Positions 1 through 11,387 are shown, counted from the stretch's first letter. The stretch is DNA of 64,000 nucleotides from Pseudomicrostroma phylloplanum (GCA_039545275.1 BCHS01000011.1:186001-250000); one strand, 5' to 3'. Program-made: numbers and translations. The notes: generated by a model not told the origin, from the letters alone.

Positions 1-1200
1 TCTGCTCGCGTCACTTTCCTGATCCTTCAACAGCTCATCCATAGATCTCTTGCTGGCCTTTGAGGCATGACCATTCCCCACCTCCGTCTCTGAAGCCTCC
101 CTGACCATCACTTGGGCATCGCCTGATCGTTCCGCTCTGCTTTGCCTCGCATACTGGTCTGACAGCTTGCCCATCCATCGCAAACCATCCCTCTCTTTGC
201 CTCTCCTCTCAATTGCTTCCCATGTGGCCCAGTCCTCCTCGAGCTCCTTGGCGACTGCTTCATGCCTCTGTAGCCAGTCCTTCCAAAAGTCGTCCACCCG
301 GGCGCGGGTACCGTGGGGCGTCTCGCCGTTTCGATCCCACGTTGCTTTTGCGCTAGCCTCTCTTGCGTCGTCTGCCTCGCGTTCAGCCTGTAAGAGGGAG
401 GGCAGCTCTTCCTCGCTGGGTAGCAGAGAAACTCCAGCTACATCGTCTTTCGAGGCTTTCTCCTTCGTTGCTAGCGATGGCAGGTACTTGTACACCGCAG
501 AGGTCCCCAGCATCTCCATCCCATTCGCTGCAGCTGCGACCAAGATCTGCTCATTCTTGTCCCTCGTCATTCCCTTTCGGAACACACACCTCTTGATGCC
601 AGCAGCGAGAATGATCCTACTGCACTCATTGCAAGGTGGAAAGGTGACGTACAGGGTACAGCCTTCAATGGACTTCCCCTCTCGGGCTGCGAGCGCTATA
701 CAGTGGGTCTCGGCATGAACCTCACTGACTGCCTTTTGGTTCTGCACATAATTGATGGGATAATTGTTTGCGTACACAACCACCCGCGATCTGGGCGTTG
801 AAGACAAGGGAGCGCCAGAGGAAGTCGAAGGCGCAGAAGAAGTACGAGGGTCGTAGCTGCCCGGCGGAGGTGGGCGTACGATCATGGCCGCCATGTGTCC
901 CTTGCGCGAGAAGGACTGGCGAGCCAGGACAGTGACCCACGTGAGGAAGTTGTCATCCTCCGAGTGGGTGTCGTCGAAGACGTACTCTGGCAAAGGAGCA
1001 GGATGCGGTAATGGCATGCCTTCGTCTCTCACTTTCTCACTGCTAGCGAGTCTACGGAGGGGCGAAGCGAGAGCGGAACGAGGCTGTTGGTGTGAAGGCT
1101 GCCTCCCGCTCGTGGGGTGAGGCGAATTGGCCCCGCGCAGGCAAATGGACGCGATCGGAGACGCCGACACAAATAGACGTAGAGGACAGACTCGGAGCAT
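1..1200 (-). CDS. Zinc-dependent cytidine/dCMP deaminase-family protein (partial at window edge)
   Basis: The minus-strand frame is open from about 1200 to the window edge, so the C-terminus is missing. It carries the zinc-deaminase signature: HAE (first zinc ligand plus catalytic Glu) at about 712-720, then TLYVTFPPCNEC at about 619-655 with the PCxxC zinc ligands. In this superfamily the residues bind Zn2+ and activate water to deaminate a base. Substrate (dCMP, cytidine or a tRNA base) cannot be told from sequence. The C-terminal part is charged and helical. ATG codons exist at 1200 and 1017. The longer start adds a Ser/Pro/Arg-rich N-terminus that could be a targeting peptide or 5'UTR. 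The gene is divergent from the SWIB gene, with 224 bases between the outer starts. Family call is good; exact enzyme unknown. Confidence 0.75.
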   Translation of the reverse strand, partial: MLRVCPLRLFVSASPIASICLRGANSPHPTSGRQPSHQQPRSALASPLRRLASSEKVRDEGMPLPHPAPLPEYVFDDTHSEDDNFLTWVTVLARQSFSRKGHMAAMIVRPPPPGSYDPRTSSAPSTSSGAPLSSTPRSRVVVYANNYPINYVQNQKAVSEVHAETHCIALAAREGKSIEGCTLYVTFPPCNECSRIILAAGIKRCVFRKGMTRDKNEQILVAAAANGMEMLGTSAVYKYLPSLATKEKASKDDVAGVSLLPSEEELPSLLQAEREADDAREASAKATWDRNGETPHGTRARVDDFWKDWLQRHEAVAKELEEDWATWEAIERRGKERDGLRWMGKLSDQYARQSRAERSGDAQVMVREASETEVGNGHASKASKRSMDELLKDQESDASR

Positions 1201-1424
1201 TACCAGCCACATAATCTCCTTATCCACATACTCTATAGACCAGCTCAGATTCGGGTTAGGCTCACTCACTCTAGTTGCGGGGGTCTTCTCACTTCTTCTC
1301 GCCCATCGCCGCTCACCTTTGCATGGTATTGACCTCATACCTGCGCCAACCACCTCGTACCCTCTCGCACGTCCCACCCTCTCTGCCGCTGTAAGATTCC
1401 TCAGGCCCTCCTCTTGAACCCGAC

Positions 1425-2785
1425 ATGACTGCCTCTCTCCCGCCTTCAATACGAACACTCATCTTCGACCTCCTCGCCAAGGCCGATCTCGCCGCCGTCA
1501 CACCAGGCGGCATCCGTGGGGACCTCGAATCGATCCAGACTGCACAGAAGTTCGCACCTCCCGCCGACTCGACTAGACATATCCCTGCCGACTTTGACTT
1601 TGCAGCCAACAAGAAGGAGATCAAGAACCTCATCAAGGACTGCTATGAAGAGGTAGCAGCTCGCAAAGACGTTGTAAGGCCAGCTCCGCCTCCTGCTCCG
1701 GTCAGTAATGGTGTGACTGTAAAGTCAGAGGAGGGATCAGCTCCTCTGTCAGGGCCTTCGACGGCCAGCTCCCCTCCTCGTCCAGCGGCTCCAAGTAGCT
1801 CCATGGGTCTAGCTCTGCCTGGTCTGGGAGGTGTCAGAGGCTCCCATGCTCCTGCTTCGTCGTCAAAGCCAGCAGACGCGCCTGTCCGGCCGCCGCCTTC
1901 AACTGAAGCGCAGTCCAAATCAGACGCAGCTCTCGCCGCAAAGTTGGCTCAGGAGTGGGCTCGACCATCAAGAGACACCAGGGCGGGATCCTCTTCCTCT
2001 ACCAGTCGTGGAGGCGCATCGAAGAAGCGGAAACAGAGCGTTAAGAGCGACCCGGATGATATCGACTCCGAGGAGGACTCAGACGTGGAGAGTAATGCTA
2101 GAAAGAGCAACAGCAGCGCTAGCAAGAAAGCCAAGAAGGTCAAGAGTGACAAGCCTAGGGCTTCGAATCCCAACAATCCCTTCAACAAGCCTATGCTGCT
2201 CGATGCTGCCATGGCAGAGATCTGCGGGGCGAGCGAGGTGAGTCTGCGAGCCAGGGGCTGGAGAAGCCAAGAGCCTGACAGTATACGCTATAGCAGAGCT
2301 GACACAAGGGACATTGCGTATCGCCTTACAATTCTTCAGCTCCCTCGACATGGTGTGGTCAAGCAGCTCTGGGCGTACATCAAAGAGCGCGACCTTCAGA
2401 ATGCCAACAACAAGAGGCAGGTGAGTAAGGGGCAGGGACTGTCCATGTCACAAAGGAAGTTGCAATCTGAACGAGCTCGTATTCCCCACCAGATCATGTG
2501 CGATGAAAAGCTAAAGAAGCTGTTTGGAAAGGCTAGCGTCGAGTGAGTCTACTGAGAGGCAGAGGCGGTGCGGGAATCGCCGGGATCACGCTGATGACTC
2601 TCTCTTGCACCTTCTTTATGTCCTGACAGCTCCTTCGAGATGGCAAAGGTGAGTTACCATCAGCTGCTGTCAATATCACCGTCGTCCTTGTACTGATCAG
2701 TCTTTCTTCTCTTGTTGGCTATGTGAAGCTCATCGGAGCACATATTCGTAAGAAGGAGGACGTGGTGGGGATGTCAGAAGACTGA
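1425..2785 (+). CDS. DEK_C + SWIB/MDM2 domain protein (TRI1/UAF30-like)
   Basis: Five exons: 1425-2237, 2340-2420, 2493-2542, 2630-2648 and 2729-2785, giving 339 residues; phases close and every intron is GT-AG. Residues about 1-70 resemble a DEK_C domain. A Ser/Pro/Lys-rich linker with an acidic patch and basic KKRK-type clusters follows, suggesting nuclear location. The C-terminal quarter is a SWIB domain: NPFNKPMLL, then LPRHGVVKQLWAYIKERDLQ, ending in FEMAKLIGAHI. In yeast this architecture is seen in Uaf30, a subunit of the RNA polymerase I upstream activating factor, and in Tri1. Which of the two roles applies cannot be decided. Exon 4 is only 19 bases, so gene prediction could easily miss it. 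Confidence 0.85.
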
Positions 2786-3209
2786 GGGTCCAGAGGTTGG
2801 TCTACTTGTGTATGCATTCGCCCACCACATTGTCTTCAATACACATTCTGCCATGCGCCTCGATTCTTCGGTCTCACGGCTGGATAATAAAAGTGTTGAC
2901 TTGACTGCGCTAAGTGTTGAGCTCTTTGTGGTAGTCTAGCTGTCCGCGAGCCGCTCCGGATCTTCGGAACCGGCTGGGGTGGTGCCGGGAAAGGGGGTGG
3001 CCCCGGCGCCGGGTGGACGTGTGCTCAGTCAAGCGGGCGCCGAGGTGTCTCGAGTGTTGAGACGTTATCCGTCATCATCCGTCTCACTTGTCCGTCATCG
3101 TCTCACTCCACCCTTCACCCCCCTTCCTTCTTATATCAACCATCCCATCGTCTTGACATTCCCACTTCCACTTCACACTCAAACGCAGAGGTCTGCTCGA
3201 ACTTCAACC
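2786..3209. other. Intergenic: SWIB 3' end and NBR1-like gene promoter
   Basis: No supported gene. A pyrimidine-rich stretch at about 3060-3200 leads to the ATG at 3210. The frame is open upstream to 2979, but only from a GTG, so I treat this as 5'UTR or promoter. Confidence 0.6.
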
Positions 3210-5966
3210 ATGGCTTCTGCTCCTTCGGCCAACATGAGCGGTGTCGCCCCACGACCTGCCACTATGAGCTCCACCTATCTCAGCCTCGAGGCCACTGAGC
3301 AAGTCACGTCTTCCACATCTTCTTCCAACATCACTACCGCATCCACCTCCTCACCTACTGCAAAGTACACAAAGGTCATCGAGATCCGCACCGATCACGA
3401 CATCCGTCACTTCAGGAGGAACCTGCCAAAGCTCATTGCTGCCATGGTCAAGCCAAATGCCTCCGTCCCACCTCAGGTAGACATCTTCTTCAAGCGAGCT
3501 CCCACTTCCTCAGTTCCTTTGAGGTCGTCCAGCGCAGGTGCAGAAGTCAAGAGCAGCAAGTCTGGATTCGAGACAAAGGTCAAGGAGTGCCTTGCTAGTG
3601 GTCAGCCACTAAAGGTCACTTATACGCTTCGAGAGGCAGATGCAAAGGTGAAGAAGGCGGCATCGGAGCCTTCGTCGAGGAACAGCGCTGCTCCCGCGGC
3701 CTCTGTGTCACCCACCACTACCACCACTACCACCACCAACGCTGTCGCCACTCACGATGGTCCCACCGACGCAACGTCAACGCCCCCTTCGACGAGAGGC
3801 TTGACCGACGCAGCCAACGCCAAACAGGGCTCTCCTGCCGACTACACACGTCTTTCGCTCGAACTCACCGCTTTGATGACCAAGCAGCTGCACGAGTCAA
3901 ACAAGAAGAGGGAAGAAGCCGAGTTGAAGACGGGTCTTCTCAGGAAGGAACTACATGACAGCAAGAAAGCTCAAGAGGCTACAACCGCCTTGCTCGAGGC
4001 CTCACAGGCCCGCGTGGACCAGCTCGCCAAGTCCCTGGCCGATTTGGAGAAAAAGGCTGCCGAAAAAGCTCCTCTCCCAGGATCCGACAAGGTTGACGCC
4101 GACAAAGCTCAGCTGCAGGGCAAAGCTTCATCTATTGTCGATGGTATGAAAGACTTCCTTGCTGCTTATACAAAGGTGAGCCGGCAAAGTGATACGCGCG
4201 ATAGACGAACTTCGTATGCTGACCTCGTCCCTTGTCTTCTTCAATCGCAGTTGATGGGCCCTGGCGAGCAGGAGCTGTCCTCTTCCACAAACGAGGGGAT
4301 GCAGAAGCAGCAGGAGCAAGCGAGTACCAAGTCACCCGTCAAGGCACCCCAAAAGGATGGAGTATTGCACCCGGACATCTTCTGTGACGGTGCCTGCGAT
4401 GCAGCTGTTCGTGGGCTTCGATGGAAATGCATCGCCTGCGCGAACTTTGACTTTTGCGACTCTTGCTACCAGTCAGAACGTGAGGCGCATGTCAAGAAGC
4501 ACTCTACCAGGCACATCTTCCTCGCCATCCACGATCCCGTGCAGACTAGTCTGCTCAGATACTTTGGTGACCGAGCCGCGAGGTATGCGTCAGTTACGCG
4601 GCCGACACGCGAGGCCCCGCCCTCAGAGCAGGCAAGCTCGTCAGCAAAGCCCTCGGGACAGCGAAAGGACGCTGCAGTTGTCAACGCATCTGCCGCACCA
4701 CATACAATCCAGACATCGGCTATGAAGCAGAACAACATCTCTGTCCAGCTGCTGCCAGAGCCCATCCCGGTCTCATCCGAGCTCACAGCTGCGGAGAAGA
4801 GTATCGTCACACGAGCAATCGTCAATGCTGACGCAAGCATCGGGCAGAAGCTCAAAGAGCTACTGCAGAACCAGCAGCAGATTCCCGAAAATGCCCGTCA
4901 GGCCGGAGAATTCGTCGTAGACGTCGACTATCTGACTAAGTCGCACTTTAGGCAGATTATGATGCTGTTCCACCTCGACGATGTCAGTCAGAAGACTACA
5001 GTGCCCGCTCAGCTATGGAAGCAAGTTATTGCTGCACCAAACACACAGAAGGCTTCCACTTCACATGCCGAAGACGATGCCGACGGCGAAAAGATGCTGT
5101 ACGATTGTACCCTTACCTGGAAGGACGACGGCAACGTTATCGTCGCAGTGAACACAGGCTCTTACGCCTGGAGCAAGAAGTCGCTGTCTCTCTCAAAGAG
5201 CTTTGCTGGGGGCGCATGGGTGGACGCTTGCGCCTCGGTTGTAGACGGACAGGTCCGCACCAAGCGTGGCGATCTCGTCCATCCTGGAGAGCATGTCTGG
5301 ATCTGGCGCGGAATCGAGGGACCTCGGGCCACTCCAGGCTGGACATACAAGGTCACCAAAGATGTGTTCTTCAGAATGGTTATCACCCACCCCAATGGCA
5401 AGTGCCAACGCTTCGGCGAGCAGTTGATGATCCCTGCCTCTGCATCTGCTACGGCTGTCCACGAAGCCAGCAGCAAGTCGGCGACCGATGCGTCTGACGC
5501 GTCTCCCGCGTCTCCCTCGTCTCCCTCGTCCTCTGACAAAGGCAAGGCACCTGAGGCGGCCGTCGAGGAGACTGCAAGTGGCGCCGGCAAGTCTCTCTCG
5601 GGATCGTCCATCTTGACGATTCCTGCTGCCCCAGAAGCCACGCATACCGACGAGGAGGCCGCCCTGGCTGCGTCCATCCCATCTCGCCCTTCATCGCGTG
5701 AGCGACAAGACGAGAACAGCCACCCTGATGACCGTTCAGTCGCGGCCGGTGAGCTCAGCAGCCAACACACTGGACGAACTGAGGAGTCTGTGGGAGATGC
5801 ACTTCGCTCACCTTCTTATGAGGGCGGAAGTACCAACTCTGAGAGGGACCCCTTCGATAGCCTCGCCGACGAGGAAGAGGTCTTCCTGGATGAGCAGGAC
5901 GAAGAGGATGACAACTTCATTGTCATTGATGCTGGTACCGATGAGGAGAGTGTCGTCGGCGCTTGA
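3210..5966 (+). CDS. NBR1-like selective autophagy receptor (ZZ + FW domain + LIR)
   Basis: The start is the ATG at 3210. An in-frame 75-base GT-AG intron at 4176-4250 contains no stop, so both spliced (893 aa) and retained (918 aa) forms would be readable. Layout: a PB1-like N-terminal segment (about residues 55-150), a coiled coil (about 210-290), a ZZ zinc finger (about 365-415, pairs CDGAC, CIAC and CDSC followed by His residues), and an NBR1-type FW domain (about 600-715, with LTWKDDG, TGSYAW and HVWIWRG). The acidic C-terminus contains DDNFIVID at about residue 876, which fits an LC3/Atg8-interacting motif (F-x-x-I). Known NBR1 proteins carry cargo to Atg8 on phagophores. Neighbours give no extra clue. 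Family placement is strong; the LIR is inferred from pattern only. Confidence 0.85.
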   Translation: MASAPSANMSGVAPRPATMSSTYLSLEATEQVTSSTSSSNITTASTSSPTAKYTKVIEIRTDHDIRHFRRNLPKLIAAMVKPNASVPPQVDIFFKRAPTSSVPLRSSSAGAEVKSSKSGFETKVKECLASGQPLKVTYTLREADAKVKKAASEPSSRNSAAPAASVSPTTTTTTTTNAVATHDGPTDATSTPPSTRGLTDAANAKQGSPADYTRLSLELTALMTKQLHESNKKREEAELKTGLLRKELHDSKKAQEATTALLEASQARVDQLAKSLADLEKKAAEKAPLPGSDKVDADKAQLQGKASSIVDGMKDFLAAYTKVSRQSDTRDRRTSYADLVPCLLQSQLMGPGEQELSSSTNEGMQKQQEQASTKSPVKAPQKDGVLHPDIFCDGACDAAVRGLRWKCIACANFDFCDSCYQSEREAHVKKHSTRHIFLAIHDPVQTSLLRYFGDRAARYASVTRPTREAPPSEQASSSAKPSGQRKDAAVVNASAAPHTIQTSAMKQNNISVQLLPEPIPVSSELTAAEKSIVTRAIVNADASIGQKLKELLQNQQQIPENARQAGEFVVDVDYLTKSHFRQIMMLFHLDDVSQKTTVPAQLWKQVIAAPNTQKASTSHAEDDADGEKMLYDCTLTWKDDGNVIVAVNTGSYAWSKKSLSLSKSFAGGAWVDACASVVDGQVRTKRGDLVHPGEHVWIWRGIEGPRATPGWTYKVTKDVFFRMVITHPNGKCQRFGEQLMIPASASATAVHEASSKSATDASDASPASPSSPSSSDKGKAPEAAVEETASGAGKSLSGSSILTIPAAPEATHTDEEAALAASIPSRPSSRERQDENSHPDDRSVAAGELSSQHTGRTEESVGDALRSPSYEGGSTNSERDPFDSLADEEEVFLDEQDEEDDNFIVIDAGTDEESVVGA

Positions 5967-6685
5967 TGCACGGGCAACTGTGCCACGATGCCAAGGCCCC
6001 GCGTGCCTGACCCATAAAGGTCCCGTACGGATCTCCGATACAATGCCGTCGCCGCCGCCGTCGCCCCTGGTTGGCGGCGACTGACCTGACTCGATTGCCG
6101 TGGTTCCGAGCTCCATGCACCCCACCTCATGTTATCTGTCCATCTTCCTCTTGCTGTGTGCCGTGTGTCTGTAAATTCTGCCGGAAAAACACTTTGTCAT
6201 GTGCAGTGTGTGAGGTCTGAGTTCTCATCCCTACGAGCCTAGCTTGCCGAGTCCCTGGCAGACATGCTCTTGTCGGCATTTTTCTCACTATGGCGTGAGT
6301 AGTCTAGTGCAAACGACTCCGACGCTGGACGCCCACTTGTCTAGTAGGCCGTGTTGCGCCGAGGGGTGTGAGCGTGTAGTCAGCGCAAGCAGGCAGCCAT
6401 GCAGGCAGGGCCCCCGCGCGGCGGCTCCCGGGCGGCGTTCCATCTTAGACTAGACAGCAAAGACGGGAAGGAAGCAAAGGGGCGCCAAAGGCATCAACGG
6501 CATGCCGCCGCCCGCCCGCCGCTCGCCGGGTCTTGCTTTTGGCTCTGGGGCTGCGAAGGCCAGGCGTCTAATATTATCAATCCCGTTCGTGCTTCTTCCC
6601 TGCGACATATTCAGCCCCCTTCGTATCACCCTCCTTCACGCCACTCCGTACCATCACTCCCTCCCTCACGACACACTTCTTCACG
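5967..6685. other. Intergenic: NBR1-like 3' end and CCP1 promoter
   Basis: No coding gene supported. A CG-rich part at about 6300-6560 is followed by a CT-rich leader at about 6590-6680 just before the CCP1 start. Confidence 0.5.
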
Positions 6686-9065
6686 ATGGCTGCCGCCGCT
6701 TCCCTCCGTATGAGCTCATCCAAGATGATGAGCGTGGCACCCAAGCCCGCCTTTGCTGGCATTGCTCAGCGAGGCGCCGCTGCCCCTCGACGCACCATTG
6801 GAGGTCAGCGCTGGTACACTGAGAGCCCCAAGGCTAAGACTACGGGACCTACCTCGGGATCTGTGAGTTTTGGAGACGCCGCTACATGTTCCTGCTGGTA
6901 TGCGGCGTCATTTGTTGAGGCAGTCGTACTGACCATACACCTCAACTCCTTCGCATCCTCACCACCCCCTTTCCCGCTCGACCCCCTGTTCATCATGCGA
7001 CCCATCAGCCCCCTCCCCCTCTCAGCTCCCGAGCTACTGGCACTTCCACCATGCTCATGTGGTCCGCCCCAGCTCTGGCTCTCGCAGCAGGTGCCTTCCT
7101 CTACCTCAGCAGGGACGACAAGAAGGACACTCTGGGTGTTGGCGCAGGTGGTGTCAGCAAGCTGAAGGGTTCCAAGCACAACACTGGCCCCACCCTCAGC
7201 TCTGGTGCTGGTGGTATTGGAGGCCCTCCGATGAAGGGAGGTAACAGCTCCAAGGTCGGGGTTCAGCCTGATGGAACAAAGGCTGGAAGCAAGGCTGACT
7301 ATCAGGTGAGTACGCGGATGAGGGAGCTGCCCGAAGAAGCAAGCAAGACGGTCACGAGTCCAGACGAGCTGATCACGAACATCCATCGGTCCTCACCCCT
7401 ACAGGAGGTGTACAACGCCATCGCCGCAAAGCTTGACAAGGTACGACTTTGAAGAATTGGGATGAGAGAAAAGGACAGCGAAGGACAGGGATAGCAGTAA
7501 AGGAAAGCAGTAAAGGAAAGCAGCATGACATTCACAGTTTTCATAGCACACAAAGGCGCATCACATGCTTCTCGCTAGACTCTTTTTGCCTTCCGTTGGC
7601 TCAATGAGATTGACGCAGTCGTATAGGTGGAGCGCAATGGCTGTGCACAGGCAGGTGGTACCTTCCCTCCCGAAGCTCGGCATTCACACTTTCCTCCCCA
7701 CTTTCACTGCTTCGCTCGTTGATAGGATGAGAACTACGATGATGGTTCTTACGGCCCCGGTACGTCCCACTTGCCTTCGCTACCGAGCATCAGAACGCGA
7801 GCTGACCTACGAATCTCTCCTCCACCCTTTATATACTCTTTGCTGGCCTCGCTTACATCACCATTCCCGCGCCTCGCCTCGCCTCGCCTCGCTCCGCCCA
7901 ACGCGTCCTCCACACTGCAAAATGCAACATCGTGACCTCCGCTCGCCCCAACGGCCAACACGTCACAATGCTGCACCGCACATCCGCTCTCCGCAATCTT
8001 CCCATCGGCTAAATTGGAATTTGACGACTCGCAGTCCTCGTGAGGCTTGCATGGCATGCAAGTGGAACCTATGACAAGAAGACTGGCACTGGTGGATCCA
8101 ACGGAGGTGAGTAGGCAACGCCGAGAGCGCATGAGTACCGGCCGAATCATCGCTGATCAATGCCTGGGCTCCTGTACACCGATCGCAGCTACCATGCGTT
8201 TCGCTCCCGAGGCCAACCATGGAGCCAACGCTGGTCTGATCCACGCCCGTAACTTCATGGATGAGATTCACCAGCAATTCCCATGGTATGTCGAGCAAGC
8301 TGCAGGGCAATAGTAGGGGGCAAATACTGATCCGTGCATTCGCTCCCTTGCTGGGATACTCTCTCCAGGATCACCTACAGTGACCTGTGGACATTGGGAG
8401 GAGTCGTAGCTGTGCAGGAGCTTGGTGGACCCAAGGTGCCCTGGAGGCCCGGCAGGTCTGACCGAGAGGAGCAGCACTGCGCTCCCGATGGACGTCTGCC
8501 CGATGGTGACAAGAGCCACGGCCACCTGCGTGACATCTTCTATCGCATGGGCTTCAACGACCAGGAGATCGTCGCCCTCTCTGGTGCTCACGCTCTGGGC
8601 CGATGCCACAAGGACCGATCTGGTTTCGAGGGACCATGGCAGCACTCACCCACCTCGTTCAACAACGAGTACTTTAACCTCTTGCTCTCTGAGCCATGGG
8701 AGTTCAAGAAGTGGGACGGACCCAAGCAGTACGTGGACAAGGCCACAAAGGGATTGATGATGGTGAGTGAGGGAGCGAAGCAAGGCGGAATTTGCAAGGT
8801 CTCTGCAGCTGTACTCACGCCCCTTCCGCTCTCCTCTACCTCACAGCTGACGACGGACATGGCCCTCGTCGAGGACAAGTCCTTCAAGAAGCACGTGGAT
8901 CGCTACGCCAAGGACGAGAGCGTCTTCTTCAAGGAGTTCAGTCAAGCCTTTGCCACACTTTTGGAGCTCGGCGTTCCCCAGGAGAACTTTGAGAACTTCG
9001 AGGCGGACCACTCTGGACAGCAGTACGTCTTGAAGACTACTCCCGAGCAGGAAAACTCGTCGTAG
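6686..9065 (+). CDS. CCP1: Cytochrome c peroxidase, mitochondrial
   Basis: Eight exons: 6686-6862, 7009-7305, 7405-7440, 7726-7759, 8035-8106, 8189-8285, 8369-8762 and 8847-9065, about 441 residues. The enzyme reduces H2O2 using cytochrome c in the intermembrane space. The N-terminus has an Arg/Ser-rich presequence ending near RWYTES, then one membrane segment ([19 protein letters not shown]), as in bipartite sorting signals. Distal haem pocket: [12 protein letters not shown] (catalytic Arg, Trp, His). Proximal His: [17 protein letters not shown]. Junction 1/2 is ambiguous: donor 6863 with acceptor 7008, or donor 6898 (GTATGC) with acceptor 7025; both keep frame and differ only in the linker. 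Introns of 285 and 275 bases flank a 34-base exon and are unusually long for this window. Confidence 0.95.
7870..7892. repeat. GCCTC pentamer repeat in CCP1 intron
   Basis: About four tandem CCTCG/GCCTC units inside the 7760-8034 intron. Similar pentamers recur at 9471-9494 (CCTTG) and 27284-27304 (GAGGC). Confidence 0.8.
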
Positions 9066-9628
9066 AATTTGCGCGATGGATGGATGCTTTTAGAGGTGTG
9101 ACTAGATGACGAATAGAAAGATGGGGGGCATAGAAAGATAGAGGGGCGGACAGACGATAGAGGAGACGATAGAGGATTATAGAGCTTCGCAGTAGAAGGT
9201 AGATAGATGCTCGTCCCCTCCCACCTACACCTAGTAGACGCGTCGTGGATAGATGCCTCCATTACACTAGAGGTTCTTCTGTAGAGATCGCCATAGAAAA
9301 TCTTAGAAGCCATTCACCTGACCCCGCCGGTAGCATTGCTGGACTCACTGAGCGGTTGCTACACCCTGTGTGTTGCTCTCCGTGATGTGCATGTGGTGTT
9401 GCTCTCCTTCGACCCCGCACTTTCGCTGCGAGCTCCGCCCCGCTTTCCGTCTGCCCTGCATGTACAACCGCCTTGCCTTGCCTTGCCTTGCCTTGAACCC
9501 CTCCCCCCCCTGACCTAGACTACTACTTCTCCTAGATCTCCTGCTGTCCTCGTTACTCGTTGCTTTGCCCATTGTTGTGGTTCTCCCAATCCACCCCACC
9601 AGCAGCAGCTCGTATCGGTCTGCTCAGC
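9066..9628. other. Intergenic: CCP1 3' end and NTAQ1 promoter
   Basis: No gene seen. It is rich in AGATAG-like purine runs just after CCP1 and has a (CCTTG)5 microsatellite at 9471-9494. The first ATG of the next frame is at 9629; the frame is open upstream to 9560 but lacks an earlier ATG. Confidence 0.5.
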
Positions 9629-11387
9629 ATGGACTCCCAGAAGAGCGGCGCCCACAGCAGTGCTCCTGATGGAGATGCAGGTGGAGAGATTGCTGCGCCT
9701 CCTCGACGGAAGCGCTCCCTCTCGCTGCGTCGGTTGCGCTCGCCTACTTCGCATGGTCGAGGCAAGCACAGAGAGGGACAAGCTGCTGCAGCTGGTGGAT
9801 CGGAAAAGGAAGAGGAGTCACAAGTGCCCCCCCTTCCCCTTCCTCTTCCTGCCTCTACAATCGCATATGGGCGCTTGGAAGGCGTTCAAGCGCCCCACAC
9901 AGCGCCGAGGAGGTCTCTTGCTGCATCTCGTCCCAGTACCACAGCTGCTGCTCCTCTGAACACCTCGAGGACGTCCTCCGCTCAACTACCGGCGCCGGCC
10001 CCCCCTCCGCCGCCGTTACCGCCCGTCTGGCCCGAGGAGATCAAGTACCAACGATGCTACTGCGAGGAAGGCTCTTATCTGCTGGCGGCGCAGCTCGAGG
10101 AGGAGCTTGAGGCGCGGCGCTTGAGAGAGGGACAAGCCGGTGATGATCAGGAGTGGACGTGGGAGACGTGGGTCGTGGTGGTCAGTAATAGGGATAAGAC
10201 GGTGAGTGGAGTGGGTGGTAGATGAGGCGACTAAAGCCCTGGAGACGTGCTGGCATTCTGACTGATGCTTTCGGTTGTGCGGACAGGTCTTGCTCTGGCA
10301 CCAGAAGGCGTCCAAGTCTCCCGAGCTCAACCATGCTGTCCTGTGGGATTATCACGTCTTCGTCGTGGTGTCAAGGCGGAAGGTTCCGACGAAGGAGACG
10401 GTATATCCTGGGCAGGCCACGGGTGCACAATATGCCTCGTCACCTCCTCGTCCAAGCAGCAACAGCCTCGCAGCCCCGCTGCCTCCCAGACGGACTCGCT
10501 CTCTGTTCGGACGCAGCAAAAACAACGCAGAGAGTGAAGATCAGAAGCCCTCGCAGTCCTCTTCACCGCCAACCTCGACCCCTGACTGGTCCGCCTGGGT
10601 GTACGACATCGACTCGTGTCTGTGCTCCGAGCCGGGCGTACCTATCACGCCCTCTACGCTACGTCCTGTACCCTTTCAGACGTACGTGAGCAAGACGTTT
10701 GCCTATTCCCCAGGAGTCTACCCTGCCGAATACCTCCCCATGTTCCGCCTCGCCCGGGCGGGAGCATTCTTGGACAACTTTGCCTCGGACCGATCGCACA
10801 TGATCAGCCCCAGTAGCAGTAGCATCAGCGGCGGCGGCGCTGCAGATGACGCTCTAGCGCCAGAGTACAGCGCTCCTGTGCCACCATGGCCTGTCATCGT
10901 CGGGCCTCGCGCAAGACGGAAAGGGTGGACGAACAACCTCATGAACAACTGGGTGAACATGGACGATGGGCGACAGAGAGCGGTCAAGGAGGGAGGTACC
11001 GAATGGCAGAACCAATCGGAGGAGCTCAAGGTGCAGTTCGGCAAGGTCATGCTCCGCGAGGACTTCTTTGCGGGGAAGTGGGAGATGGCCACGTGGAGAC
11101 GGCGGACAGGCGGGGAGGGAGCAGAGGTAGACCTCCGCTTTGCTTCACCAAAGATTGCGATGAAGTTGGGTCATGAGTCGAGCATGAGCGTCAGCCCTCC
11201 CATCCAGGCGAGAAAGGGAGGAAGGGTGAGCAGTCCGCTCTTTCCAGCGTACATGGCCGCTAGCCTGCAGGCGAGGGCTGCCCGTCCCAGGGAGAGCTAC
11301 CTGGCATTGGGAGCGACTGGAGGTCCGGGTAAACAGCTTTGGCCTCACAGTGATGGGAGACAGCAGCCTGAAGGTGGCAAACCCTAA
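9629..11387 (+). CDS. NTAQ1: Protein N-terminal glutamine amidohydrolase
   Basis: Two exons, 9629-10201 and 10287-11387, 557 residues. NTAQ1 converts an N-terminal Gln to Glu, feeding the Arg/N-degron pathway. The diagnostic motifs appear in order: RCYCEEGSYLLAAQL (nucleophilic Cys), VLLWHQK, the family-naming WDYHVFVV (catalytic His), WVYDIDSCL (catalytic Asp), and FRLARAGAF ... FASDRSHM. Animal NTAQ1 is about 200 residues. Here a Pro/Ser-rich N-terminus of about 150 residues, a loop after WDYHV and a roughly 110-residue C-terminal tail are added. The usual YCEEN is YCEEG. The tail is low complexity except for a stretch around NNLMNNWVNMDDG. Confidence 0.9.

Noticed and set aside
2979..3209. 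In-frame upstream extension of the NBR1-like gene
   Set aside because: It begins with GTG and is promoter-like pyrimidine-rich DNA; the ATG at 3210 is the first proper start.
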